DNA of 64,000 nucleotides from Symsagittifera roscoffensis (taxonomy: Eukaryota > Xenacoelomorpha > Acoela > Convolutidae): the NCBI RefSeq assembly GCF_963678635.1, contig NC_087064.1, positions 22,304,509-22,368,508 on the forward strand. The letters run 5' to 3'. This document shows positions 33,249 to 45,260 of this stretch, one piece after another. Position numbers and translations under genes: made by a program. Every line of letters starts with the position of its first letter. Position 1 is the first letter of the stretch. The notes beneath the pieces were generated by a model that worked only from the letters and a program-made list of their open reading frames with translations, searched no databases and was not told the DNA's origin.

Positions 33249-33835
33249 ATTTCATCTTCATATCATTGATCTTCTCAATCACTTATTTCGAGCGCATTGT
33301 CTTTTCCGCGTCCTGGACAGATGCACTAGTTCAACGTTGCTTTCCTAAAGTGTCAGTTTTATAAGAGGATTTGTTTCGCTCTCATCAGTAGCTAAATCAA
33401 TGAGTAATTCACTCATTCTTCCCTCACTTTTATACAATTTTTCGAGGAATTCTTGCATCAGAGGTCTAATGAGACCTGTTTTCAGCATAGACTGGGTCCC
33501 GTATCACTGTACTACCATGCAGATCGCTTCCAGGAAAGCAACTCGATTCATCCAACAGCCAGTCCGATTTTCGTAATCATGATGAGGAAATTCTTACTCT
33601 TTTTCCAGTCTAGTTCCATGGAAAGGTACTCGGGATGCATTTTCTACCTTCCTGATTGATTCTGCTAAGGGTTCTTTGAAACTGCTTCGATCTTGCCAGG
33701 AGAGCTGCTCTCCGGCATATTACGTATCGTACTCATAAAGGCTGAGTGAGGTTCCAACGTCCCACCATCTCCACTTCGTTTTCATCCAAAAAATGAGATC
33801 CAGGCTTGAAGCACCACCTACTGCGGCCTTCCTTC

Positions 33836-33980
33836 CTAAATCGTCCATTTCATCCAATTAGAACGTTAAGCGTCAGAATCGCTAGTTTGTACGATCAAAT
33901 TCTTTCCAATAAAGTTCATTTCGACGATCTTTTTATTGGCCGCGTTCTGGGCGAATGGCACAGCACATGAATTGTTTCCC
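33836..33980. repeat. Dispersed repeat, copy 2 of a pair
   Basis: Partner of 29,213-29,345, about 4.6 kb apart in direct orientation, about two-thirds alike by eye. Confidence 0.55.
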
Positions 33981-36900
33981 CTGGTTTAAAATAAAGATTT
34001 TTTTACAACAATTTTGACAGAGCAGGCATAAACGTTTATGGTGACAGTGTTTTTTGTGATTTTGATTACTCTTTTTAAAAATTGTGATTTGCTCATTCCG
34101 TTGAAATAGGAGGATTTTTTCAATTCAGAATCAAACCAGAACCAACAGAAACAAGCACTCATGCGTCCGCCTTTATAGTGAGTCCTATATATTCGAAGCT
34201 TTTCTCGCCTTTAACCAACTATTTCATCTTTGACTATAAACTGGCTTTTGAACGCCTTAACATGGTAGCCAAAAAACTTATCTTGTGATACAATTTGATC
34301 AGAGACCGCTTGCAGACTGCATAAATTACCGACTGCGTTACCGTCATCTGTGTACCATTCCTGGGTTACGTTGTCTCCTGATAAAGGTTATAAGATGAAT
34401 ATTATGGCTAGACCGTACATGGCCATTTCTAGCGGATTCGTTTGGGTTGTCCTTTCTTGAGAGTGGATGATTCTTTTGTTAACAAAAATTTCAGATGTAT
34501 TAAAGTTCTTAATCACTGTTAAGCTGATGGGCAGCTGTGGTTTCAGTGTTTGTCAATGCCATTTTAGTCAGTTGAAAGCGTTTTCGGGATAAATCAGTAA
34601 AACCGCATCGGTTGAGTTTTTGCGGTTTTGATCTCTTAGCATGTACATCGTACATTAATTGCCGCATTTTTGGCCTAGACAGAGTTGGTAGTTTGAATGT
34701 AGCGATATGATATTTTGGTTGTTGTTCGTTCTATTATCCAATGCTTAACTTCTCCTATACCTATGGGTCTTACTCCTGGCTTCTTACCAAGGTAAAAATT
34801 CTACATGCGTTATATGGGTCCATTAGTTCTGAGTTTAGTTCTTCAGTGGCCAGTTTTTTTCTTACCATTTTTGCCATTGGTTTTTAAAATTCAACTGCTT
34901 GTTGTCCGAAGTGTGTTAAGTCACGTCTACATTCATATGCATCAAGGCAGGCAGATGATTGTTGAGATCCGTGTGTTCTCACGGCTGCTTTTTTGATCTT
35001 TTGAGCGATAATCTGATTGATAATCAATGGATGGAAAGGGATTGTTTCAATTGAGACTGGATTATTATAGTTGTCATCAATTGGTTCAGATGGTGGGTGC
35101 TTCTAAAAAAGTCTGTTTTACTGTTTGATTTTGACGATCTCGTCGAGTGAAAAAACGCACTTGAATGTGACTGTTAGTTTTGCTAGCGCTCTCGATTTTC
35201 AATATTTTTCCAGTATTTGTTAATTTGCTGATCTGCTGTGCTTCAGTTACAGTTTTTGGTCTCTTTTTTTTGTCAAGCTATTTTGCAGTGTCTTTTTTTG
35301 TTTTACTTGTCATCCCCAGGGCTAGGTTTTGCCATTGCTTATGTCGCCATGCTATTGTTTCAGACAGGGATTAATCGTTTTCGGACTTTGTTTTGCACAG
35401 TAGTAAAGGTGGCTGAAAATCAATGCTGCAGGCTTTCCGAAGATATTTTCATCCTTTTCTATAAGGCTGTTAAGATTTTTATTGAGGGTTTCAATGAAGT
35501 TATAAGTAACTTTATTTTTGATAAGGTCATGAAGACGGGTTTACAGTAGACCATTTCGAGGTTTGTTTTCCTTGTGGTTTCAATGAGTTCTGAACAGAGG
35601 TTTAACCATGACTCTTGATTGCTTTTGTGTTTTCTTAATGGAAGGTTCTCTTGATTTTTGCGTGAGTGGAGCAGTGGAAGGTGGAGGATAGAGATGGGGA
35701 AGTGTTGTAGCTAAGTTTGGGGTATTGCATTGGTGAGCCTCTGTAGCTGTATGAAATTAGGAGGTGCAGCGATGACAGCTGAAATTGTCATGGTACTCAC
35801 TGCGGGCATACAGCGTGAACATATGAAGCATCAAACAATCTCCACCTCCACAGATGTTTTTTTTGTAAATATGGCAATGTGTTTGAGTAGCCATAGAAGG
35901 AAGGACGGAGATATCAAGTTAACGAGAGAATTTATGGATTAAATTTTTAAGAAAAATAATAGATACGTAATTACCGTAAAACGCAAAATGCCATCACGGT
36001 AGAACAATTGAGGGGTTAGATTTATGTTGAGACTAAGTGAGATCATAAGTGTACGTGGGTGTAAAAATCCTTTTTTTTTTAAATGAACATCACATGATTA
36101 AGATTATAAATTTTGCAAATTACTTCAGAGTTATCACAGTTCTGAATTGTTTTGAAATTGATCAGGGTCTTGGGCTGAAACTTGTTAGTGATGAGAATTA
36201 ACAAGAGGTTCTCTGCTGTTATTTCTTGTGGGTGCGGCCTGTTATCATAGTATCTAGCAACTAAGTTACTATATTTAGGCGCTTTGGTCTGTACTATAAG
36301 ACTGTTTCAAAGAGACCATGGAGCGTTGCGCCGTGTTTTGAGTGAATTGTTGAAGTTACTAGAGCTGGTTTGATATATTTGGTCCTTGAAGCCCCGATAA
36401 CTGGTTTCTGTGAAAATTCACAGATGCATCTTGCCTGGAATTGCGGCATCTCTCTGAAAAACAGACAACTGAGATGACAAAGGAAGCTCTTTGAGACACG
36501 GTGAGTGTTATGAATTCTTTCAAATATGATCAAGAATTGGTTTTAAGTGAGACAGGGGTGATGAAAAAAGAAAGGAGTGATACATCCTCAGGTCGCTTGG
36601 AGGTCGTTCCACCAGCTCACTCTTTCTTGTTTGTAGTTGCGGCAGAGAAACTTCACTCACCTACGGCTGGTACGGCGAGTTAATCGAAATCAGTGAGAAA
36701 AACCCAGCGCATTTAGTAATAAGTTAATAAATTTAATTCAACATTAAAGAAATTAGAGCTGCAGTTTTTTTTCCTTAACGACTCCTAGATTTTTCCTTGA
36801 AAGTTAACTATAGAGGGCCTCAAATGGATCTCTTTTAAATAATGAACGAGCGAGAAAGACGCAAACTTCCTAAATGCGCCAAAGGCCAAACCCTTTGCAT

Positions 36901-37300
36901 GTCTGAAAAACCTAAATTTTAAATGAAAGTGATTTTAAAGTTGAGACTATTCAATGACAAACTAAAACAATGAATTAAAATGAAAATAATTAAATGGAAT
37001 TCACACCAGATTTCTGTTCGTCGTGGTATTTACTGTTTTCTTCAACACTCTTCAACTTTCAACCAAAATCAAAGTTTCGAAAGGTTTTTAACAATGGATT
37101 CCTTTTTGTGACGGCGACATGGAGAAATGATTTAAAATACATTAAAACTGAAATTTGTGCGTCCGTACGTAGTAAATGTATATCACTCCTATTGATTTTT
37201 CTATCTTTAACCATACTCCATAAATTTACTGATCTTTTATAAACGAGTTTTTGGCGTATTAATCATTATATCTTTCAGTGAAGTGGGATACTTTCTTTTT
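33981..37300. other. AT-rich stretch with no recognised gene
   Basis: Only short frames without motifs are present, such as the hydrophobic ones near 34,805-34,996 and 35,180-35,549. T-runs and A-runs are common. I see no convincing exon pair, RNA gene or repeat edge. Confidence 0.5.
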
Positions 37301-37822
37301 GTTCCGACTTTCGATACGAAAGTAATGGAATATTTGTGCTCGGGGTGGAGTTTTTTTTTCAGACAAATTTCGACTTTTTAACTAGCCTTTTTTGACGGAA
37401 TTTTTTTTATCATTCGAGAAGTATTGTTGTCATGAGCTCAAATTTGAAAAGATATTTCGCCTGTGATCATTTTCGTTAAGTTATGGGGGTTTAAAGATTG
37501 CCATTTTGGCCAATTTGGGACAATTAACGCGCGATATATTTCGCGCTATTATCGCGTAAGCGGAGAGTTAGTCCGTCTTAGAAATCGTTCCAAATTGGTT
37601 GAAAGAAGCTTATTGGCAATAATTGATTCGTTACAAGGAGCGAAATCTATATTTTTGTACTCTATATGGCGTATGGGGGGATGATTTTCATAAAAAATTT
37701 CAAATTTTAGAAAAAAAAATTTTCATTTACTTTTATTACATTTGATTTTTTAATGTTATTACTGCTCTATAAACCTTAAAAGGCAGTCGGAACATTCAGG
37801 GCTTCGCCCTGATACGAGCAGT
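37301..37822 (+). mobile_element. Helentron-type non-autonomous element, copy 1
   Basis: The 5' end reads GTTCCGACTTTCG and folds on the next CGAAAGT-GGAA segment. About 480 bp on, the inverted match CAGTCGGAAC (37,784-37,793) precedes a perfect hairpin TCAGGGC-TTC-GCCCTGA (37,796-37,812), and shared sequence ends at about GCAGT (37,822). Terminal-to-subterminal inverted repeats plus a 3' hairpin are the known layout of Helentrons (Helitron2) and their short derivatives, which insert between T residues. The 5' flank here is TTTTT. It has no coding capacity and would depend on Rep-helicase supplied elsewhere. Confidence 0.7.
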
Positions 37823-38935
37823 CTTGTTTGGATTTGTGCCGATATGTTTATTTTTTGTTTTTTGTTTTAAAACAAGCGGGTGATAATTGCCAAATTTCGC
37901 ATAAATGATGTACTAGTTTCCATAAAGTATACTAGTAGATATGCAGATAACTATTTCAGAAAAATAGAAGGATAACCTAAATCACTAGTGATTAGTGCGT
38001 TCAATAAATCTATACAAGTTTGGAGCGGAAAGTGTTCCATTGATTGATGGATTTTTCTATTTGATTGGACTGACAACAGCAAATAAGGTTTTGTAAGGGC
38101 TTTTAGACTGAAACAAAACAATGCTAGCATTGTAGAGACAAGCCAGGTTAACTTCACAACCAGTTAAATAAAACCGAACAAGAGTAAGAACGCAAAATCT
38201 TACAGGAAAGAAAAAAATGATTGAAGTAAAGGTGGATCCCGGCAGACTGAAGATCTGAAAATGTTTCTTGGTAAAAACAATGTAAAACTGATTGAAAATT
38301 GACTCTCATCAAAAAAAATTGAGGTTAGTTTTACAGATAACTTTTACTTATAATAAAAGCAGTCTAGAGAAGACGCCCAGACAGAACCACCAATCATTTT
38401 GCGTCTAGACAGAACCAACAGTTAACAACAAAAATTCCGCCCATGGTGCGGTCCTAATTTTGCAAAATTCAATTTTTGTGTGTCTGAACATAACTATATA
38501 ACTCATCATGATCTTTTACCTTTAATCGAATCGTAGTCCATACAATAACTGATATTTAAAAAAAAACGTTTTTGGCGTACTTTCTGTTATATCTTTTGAC
38601 AAAGTAAAAAACTGTTTCTTGTGTTTGTTTCGATACGCTAATATAAGGTCTAAGATATCAACAATGATTGATTTCTAAAACAAACTGATGGAACAACTCC
38701 TCGTAGATGACTACTGACCGTTGCGTTCACTGAAACTAGACAAGTTTTGACCGGACATTTTAAACATAAATTGGCATGACGCAGCTATGATACATGCACG
38801 TGCCTTTAGACTGAAACGATGGTTTCCCTGAAGAAAATTTCAATGTTCAAGTCAGCAAATTGTTTCGTGAAAGATTTCCATAGGTTGCCTCTGTTGGATT
38901 TTATTTTAGCAATAAATGAGAGTGTAACAGTCGTC
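37823..38935. other. AT-rich stretch with no recognised gene
   Basis: Contains a short repeat of the words GTCTAGA-GACAGAACCA near 38,362-38,425, and little else. The 68-codon minus-strand frame at 38,157-37,951 has no motif. Confidence 0.5.
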
Positions 38936-39690
38936 CACTTAACACACACTCGAGATTAAGAGAAAATAGGCCCTATAATCATTGGCTCAAGGGTCAGAGA
39001 CAGTACCTCATGTGTTTTTGCACCTCAATCTGTCATGTTACAGCTCGAAGGATACTACCAAAAAACTCCCCATTCTAGAAATAGTTACGTCCCCAAGGCT
39101 AGATCTTTAAATACCTAAGGCACGCGAAAGCCGTTAAAAACAGTGTTGGAACCTCAAGTAAATACTAATAGTTTTCAATGGACTGTGGACATTTGATCGA
39201 TTTCAGATGGATCAATCTAAAACTCGCCTCACCTCAAAATAAATGAAAAAAATGCACTCTAAAAACTAAAATCAATTACTGACATCAAGACAGCTGTTCT
39301 GGAACTAGTTTGCAGACGCTAACAAGTAAAATAACTGCAATAAATCTGGAAGTTTGACTAAAGTAATAAGTTTTGACTCAAGATGTTTTCAATCAAAACT
39401 GGACTGTTGGGTCATTTGAGTAGGTGACCTTCCCAAAAAAGTTTCTTTTGGCTCCAGACGTAGCACTTGCGAAATCATTCTTGACGCTCTCTATCAGAAA
39501 CAAGACAGCTCTAGTCAAGTTGACCGTTATTGGTCAAACTTCGAAAAGCAATTTAACTCACGACTGATTTGTCGTCAACCTATCCGCAAATATAAACTCG
39601 GTTGTTCTGATTTTGTCACTTTTTTCTCAGTTTCCTCGAGATATTTGAGCACGACATGGTTTCAAAGTGAAATAAAACAATAAATGAGTT
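38936..39690. repeat. Solo relic of the Gyp-B LTR-like block
   Basis: It aligns in order with 17,545-18,400: AAATAGGCCCTATAA, TTGGCTCAAG-GTCAGRGACA, CAGATGGATCAA-CTAAAACTCGCC (39,204 against 17,839), GACAGCTCTA (39,504 against 18,188) and TTGTTCTGA-TTTTCTCAGTT. The start of the shared part lacks the 5' half of the larger block. It is a diverged, apparently solo fragment 20 kb from Gyp-B. Confidence 0.75.
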
Positions 39691-40169
39691 AACAGACTGA
39701 ACTAAACTAATTTCAAAAAAAATCTCACACCATCACAATTTAAAGTTGTCTTCGTAATTTCTGTTGTTTCCAACACACCTTTCCTTAAATTTATTTTGAA
39801 TTGGGTTGTCTGAATATCAAAATTTCGCTTCGCTTTTCTGAGTTAACGATATATTTTGTATTAGCCATTTGAAAAAGACGATAATAGAAAAAAAACGTAA
39901 ATTTGAACTTTGCATATCTGTACCTGAGTACGTCACTCACATGGAATTTTCAAAATTTATTTTTAGTCCATGTAGTTACTGATCATTCAAAGTTTCGACG
40001 TACTGTTGTCTTTCAAACAATTGATTATTTTGTTTCTTGAGAACATGTCGTTAGGATAGCTTTGCCGCTAAGCAGATAATCATTGACTTTTTTTTTGCAA
40101 AAACAAACATAGTAGTTTTTAATCTGAGAATATGAAATTTGCTAGAACTCTATGTTTCAAACTTGTTTT

Positions 40170-40512
40170 TTATGATACCTTTAATGAGAAAGTGCTGATA
40201 GTCACGGAGATTTTGGCGGCGGCCAGGTAGCTTATGATGAATTGGTGCCTGCATTTGTACTGAGTGGTATGCGGAAGGCTGTACGTTGGTGGCATAGATG
40301 AGACGAATAGTCGCAGGGGTGCTTGCAAAGAGGTTATCGGTGTTGGGGGTGCAAATTGTGTTGTCTCTGCTGCGACGAGTAGTGACTGAGCTACAGGGGT
40401 ACTGGAAGTCGGTTGCATAGGTTGATGGTGAACGGGAAGGCGCTGCATAGGAAGACTCAGCGTTCAACATGAGTTGGTTTGCTCTAGATTTGTAAAACAT
40501 TACAGGAAGTCC
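40170..40512 (-). CDS. Possible single exon, Pro/Ser/Thr-rich
   Basis: A GC-richer island in AT-rich surroundings. On the minus strand an acceptor-like TTTTTTAATTAG ends at about 40,513 and a donor-like AAAG-GTATCA lies near 40,182. Two frames are open (116 codons from 40,500 and 92 codons from 40,448), both rich in Pro, Ser and Thr, with no domain I recognise. It could be an exon of a cellular gene or chance. Confidence 0.28.
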
Positions 40513-42315
40513 TAATTAAAAAAGATTCGTGAGTTGTAGGAATTCGATGAGATAAAAACATTTGATGAGATAATGTCATTAGTGTTACAGTAGTCTTCCA
40601 GAAAAAGATGAGGATGAACTGAATTTAGTTCATCGGTAGCTCCCATCAAATTTATAGTGCTCTGAAACATTTACTGAACCCAATTTTAACAATAACAACA
40701 GCTCTATTTGGATCATCAGGAGTAGAGCCTACCAACAGCTTTAATATTCTCCGCTTTTTTGGTTTTGCAGCGCTCCAGCCGACTGTACCATCTTCTTAGT
40801 TCTTTTCAGTGAAGCAACCATTATCAGTGGAAAAATTAGTTCTGCTGGAGAGAAAATGTCAATTGCCAAATTATCCAAAATTATACCATTCACAAATGAA
40901 ACCAATATTTAAATTAGTTTTCAACTCATTTTAGTTCCGTCAATCAGTCATTGCTCAACTCAGTATTTCTTAACAGTCTTTCAATCATTCATCCTGCTTA
41001 GTAGAATCATCTGACAAAGCAGTAATTTTTCCAACAATCAGCAGCTAGTGCGTAAAAACTAAATGATCTAAATGGCTGGCAAGAGCAACCTCAACCGTCC
41101 CAGAAAACAGAAAAGAAAATGCAGCATCAATTCATATCAGAAATTTCCACGAACGCCTGGACGTTCATGTCATCAGCAAAAAAAATTCTGGAAAAAAGAA
41201 GCCATCGCTTAACCCCAGACAACTACACAGGGAGTTTAAAGTTTTTTTTTAAACTTGAAAGGTCTAAAAAGTCATTGTTATCATCAATAACTCTTTTGCG
41301 TCCAGTGCAAAAATCTTTTTCAGGACGAGCCGAAAAAAAACTATTTATACGTTATGTATTTCGATTTGAGAATCAAGTAACACGTCAAAATCAGGTAAGG
41401 AAGAAAATATTGTGATTAAGGATGCCGAGTCAAAAAAATCCGAAAAAACTCCCAGAGCTCAAGGCTAAAAAAAAACAAATGAAAAAGATAAACCGCTAGA
41501 AGAAATTTTGAGCCGCCTTGATCACTTTGAGTTATCAAAAAATGACGTCCCATTCGAATTTCCATCACGCATCATCGGTGTATAGTAGTTAAGCTTATCA
41601 CGTATTTGTTCAATGGATTAATCACTGTAACTCATTTATCAGCTTAACTAATCACTAACTGAAAACATCCAATACTTTAACAATCTGTAAAAACAATCAT
41701 CGCTTTCATCTTATACGGCAATTCACACAGTTGCATCTGATTCTGAAACTTATGGTTATAGCTAGGATCGACTATCTTGCTTGCATGGAGAAAAAAATTG
41801 TGTCAATTATTTGAAAAACGAAGGCACAAAAAAACAAGCATTTGTTGGAATGACTTCTATCGAAAATATTTGTGTTTCCCTGAGTAGGCTTGTTGTTTTT
41901 AGGCGGAGCTTGCTGAAGAAGATTTCTTGAAATCTAGCTGATTCAATCAGTTTTGAAATTTGTTGAAAGAACTAGTCAAATGCGGCTTTTCGGCACTGCT
42001 GAAGAAGATTTCGTGACTGCGTTGACTTGATGAAAAAATGCGCTGGCTTGACGAGGAAAAAAAGAGCGGATATTCATATTGGTTACAGCTACACCAGCAA
42101 TCAGAAAAGCCACTGGTTTATCATCCATCCAGTGTGCTGCAAATTTTTGGGCAACATGCATAACCTCAGGTTTGTTTTTCGCATGCAACGAATCATGAGA
42201 TTTTGTGATTGAGTAAAATCATGCAAAATCAAACGTGAGCTCGACACTCTGATAAAATTTCTCAAGTTCAGCAAGCACAGAGATTTCCTCGTGAGCACAA
42301 TCCGACGCCACATAA
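40513..42315. other. AT-rich stretch with no recognised gene
   Basis: Short frames at 41,119-41,415 and 42,027-42,212 have no motif. No repeat edges were found. Confidence 0.5.
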
Positions 42316-42399
42316 ATGCATGCAAATGTAGATATGCTTCCGAGCATAATTAATGAGAAGTTTTTTGACATATGGCCGAGTTTATTCAGTATAATTTTT

Positions 42400-43107
42400 G
42401 TACGAATTTGGAATGAACTATTTAAACTGTTTACGCTTTTGGGAAAAAAAATTAAGAAACCCGAAAAAATGCGTCGCGTATCTTCAAGGTTGAAACGCTC
42501 AAACACACGCGCGCATCTTAGGCAAAGGTTTGAAATGGAGTATCACGCCGCCAAAAGACAACTTTTTGTTGTTTTAACAGAGTTTTGATGTGAAGTTAAG
42601 AGCCGTTATCGAAAAAAGTCAAACGTGAATTTTTTGAATTTTTTTGAGCAAGATCTCATTGATCACAACATAACATCAATTCGTGCTTTTCCAGATAGTT
42701 ACGATTATTTATTCCTTTTGAATTTCAGATGGACCAATCTGGCTCGAGTTCTACTAGGCTCTAATTGTGGTACCATTTTGATGAGCACAAGCAAAACATC
42801 CTTCCGCTGAAACGTGCAAAACGAAATGTGCAACCGTTGACTGTGGGATTACGTTATAAACATGATGAGGTCGAGTATATGGGAGGCTTAAAGTTTTGTA
42901 AGCTTGAAAACAGGCTGCTTAGTCTTATTTTCAGACAAACGCATCTCAAAGATCCTTAACTTTTGTCTCATATTAAGACGTTTTTTTTTCAGCAAAGACC
43001 AAACTGCTTTTATTACGACCGGCAATGAAGAACTAGCTCAACCGATTGTTGCGTTAACACCGTTCTTTGCTCCGTTGAAGGGTCGATTGTTTTACTACTT
43101 GATTTAA
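42400..43107 (+). pseudogene. Exon-like fragments of an unrecognised gene
   Basis: Three plus-strand stretches have higher GC and codon-like texture: a basic segment ending at TGA about 42,588; a segment after the acceptor-like TTGAATTTCAG (42,728) that runs to a donor-like TTT-GTAAGC near 42,896 but has an in-frame TAA early; and a segment after TTTTTTTTTCAG (about 42,991) ending in TAA at 43,107. The 93-bp gap between the last two looks like a short intron, but the reading phases do not match. That fits a decayed gene or a wrong model. Confidence 0.25.
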
Positions 43108-43444
43108 GAGCGAGAGCCCAAATTTTAAATGTGGTTTTTAGCGTTGAACTTTCGAGGTAATTAAACTCAATATTATGAAAACTCAACTTGAAATTTTGAC
43201 TAAAATTATTCGCTTCCGTGTTTTATTGAAGCTCACTTCTCAAAAAATAACTCATGTTTTGAAGAGCCCTTGTCAAAAAAAAGTCAAAGCCTTGGCTTTA
43301 CAGAGAAAAAACACTGACACATATTTTCAGGAGTTTTTTTTTAATCTGATTGAAAGTTTTTTCAGGATTTCGGATATCAATCCCCTAATTTATCCCGCGC
43401 AAAAACAATCAGAAAAACGTGAGGAAATTCTCTTGGCTGTTTAA

Positions 43445-44551
43445 TTTTAAGGTATTTCTAAAGCAAATTCAGTTTTTTTCTTCTGTTCTTTAACTTTTGA
43501 GCCCGCACAAAACAAATAAGTTACATTTGTGAATTTATTTGAGGGGGCAGTAGACTTTTCCCAGGTGTGATCTCCTGGTCACCCAAAGTTTTCTTCTTTG
43601 TTATTAATTTAGGACACCATATCTTGAAGAAAATTACCGCGCGCAAGGATAAAGGCAGCAATTTATGAAGCGAGTATCGCAATTCAAAACAGGTTTGTCG
43701 CAACCATCGTGAGTCAAACTAGCATGCCGCGGCTTTTTGCGATCATTAAAAAAGTTCGCGACTTTGCCTGAACGAAAAATTCTTAGTGCGACTAAATGCT
43801 AGTTTGCACATATTTTTTGCAACTTTGAACGTAACACAAAAATTTTTGCAATTTTGCGCGACATTAAACCTAGGTGCAACTTAAGATTTCTGGTGCAAAA
43901 AGTGTCGACTTCGGCCCGCGGCTTGCTCTAAAGACTAAACTACAAATGGAAAGATCTAACTTAAAATTAATCTTAGGGAAGCTGGAAGTAACTGCGATGA
44001 TGTTTTTCATAGGTCATGTTGCCGACATTGGATTACAGCATGTTTTTATTTGTAAATTGAAGTCTATTTCTTGCGGTTGGGGTTTAAAATCCAGTATGAC
44101 AAGTTCGGGTTAAGTTTTGACATAGATATCATAGCCTTCAAGATTTTGCTTAACGAAAGTTATCTTTAAAAGAGGCTATATATTGCAAGATCTTGCCTGA
44201 TAACCTCTCTCGAGTTGAATAGCTTGACTACGATTTCACGTCTCTCGGGTTTGTTTTGGCTCAAAAAATTGGGCTGCCGGACAACAAGCCGTCGGTACTT
44301 CAAGCTGAATAGGGAACATAGGGTCAGGAAGCCGAAAAACTGCATGCAAATTAAGAATTAACTTAGAGAGGTCGCGGAAACAAACATTTTCGTTCCGGTT
44401 GAGCTTTTGAGAATAAATACCACATGTTTTAAAACAATTTTATTGATTATTTTTTTGCCTAAATATGGATTTTTCTTTATCGAAGATATATGTTCAAAAG
44501 AAATAAAACCAATGAAAACTTTATTTACTTCAAACGTTGTGAAATCAATTT
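43445..44551. other. AT-rich stretch with no recognised gene
   Basis: Short frames only (for example 43,874-44,113, 79 codons, no motif). No repeat structure was seen until the fold-back element at 44,552. Confidence 0.5.
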
Positions 44552-45260
44552 TGTGGGGCTAGGTCTTTTACCAGACCGATCTTTTACCAGACCGACCTTT
44601 TACTAGACCGCAATGCAATATTTCAATTCAGATAAATTTTGATTACTGGACTATTCGAAAAGTAAGCAGTTAGAACAAACAAAACGGGGAGGGTTCTCAT
44701 GCTTGAAGGACCGAATGCTTGAAAAGTTTGAACCATTAGAAATCGCTAAGCGTTCCAATTGGTTAAATGCCTTTCTCACAAAATCGAAGTCAACAATATC
44801 AGAAAATGTTTTAAATTAGTGGAAAATAACACAAATTTTTACAAATTGCGGGTTACAACCGCAATACTATTCAGATAAACATCAATATTAGTGAGATCAA
44901 GCTCATAAACGTTTTTTAGTCTCGAAAACTCATCTGCTTTTTATCTAACCGGTCAGTATTAAAACTAATGGCCAAGATTTATTTTCTTACTTTGAGATTT
45001 TCTCAATTTACTTTGAGATTTTGAATACTCAATTCTGCTTGGCTGAAAGTAAGCTAAAGTAAATTTCAAGCATTCGGTCCTTCAAGCATGAGGGAAGCCA
45101 CCAAACAAACATCGCTGAGAAACTATGAAAACATTGTCTTTAACTAGACTAAATGGCACCATTACATCTCTCAATCAAATTTGTTTACCAAGTCTGGTAA
45201 AAGGTCCAGGTTATAACTTCCAGGTAAAAGGGCGGTCTGGTAAAAGGTCGATCCCCCAAT
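44552..45260. mobile_element. Fold-back (MITE-like) element with nested inverted repeats
   Basis: The outer inverted repeat is about 28 bp, roughly 80% alike: 44,552 onward (TTGTGGGGCTAGGTC, then CTTTTACCAGACCG) against the complement of the end at 45,260. Inside it the word CTTTTACCAGACCGA is repeated in tandem at the left end (three units) and again inverted at the right. A second, perfect inner inverted repeat of at least 27 bp (CATGCTTGAAGGACCGAATG and on) lies at about 44,698-44,725 and 45,064-45,091. The centre has no coding capacity. Confidence 0.75.
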
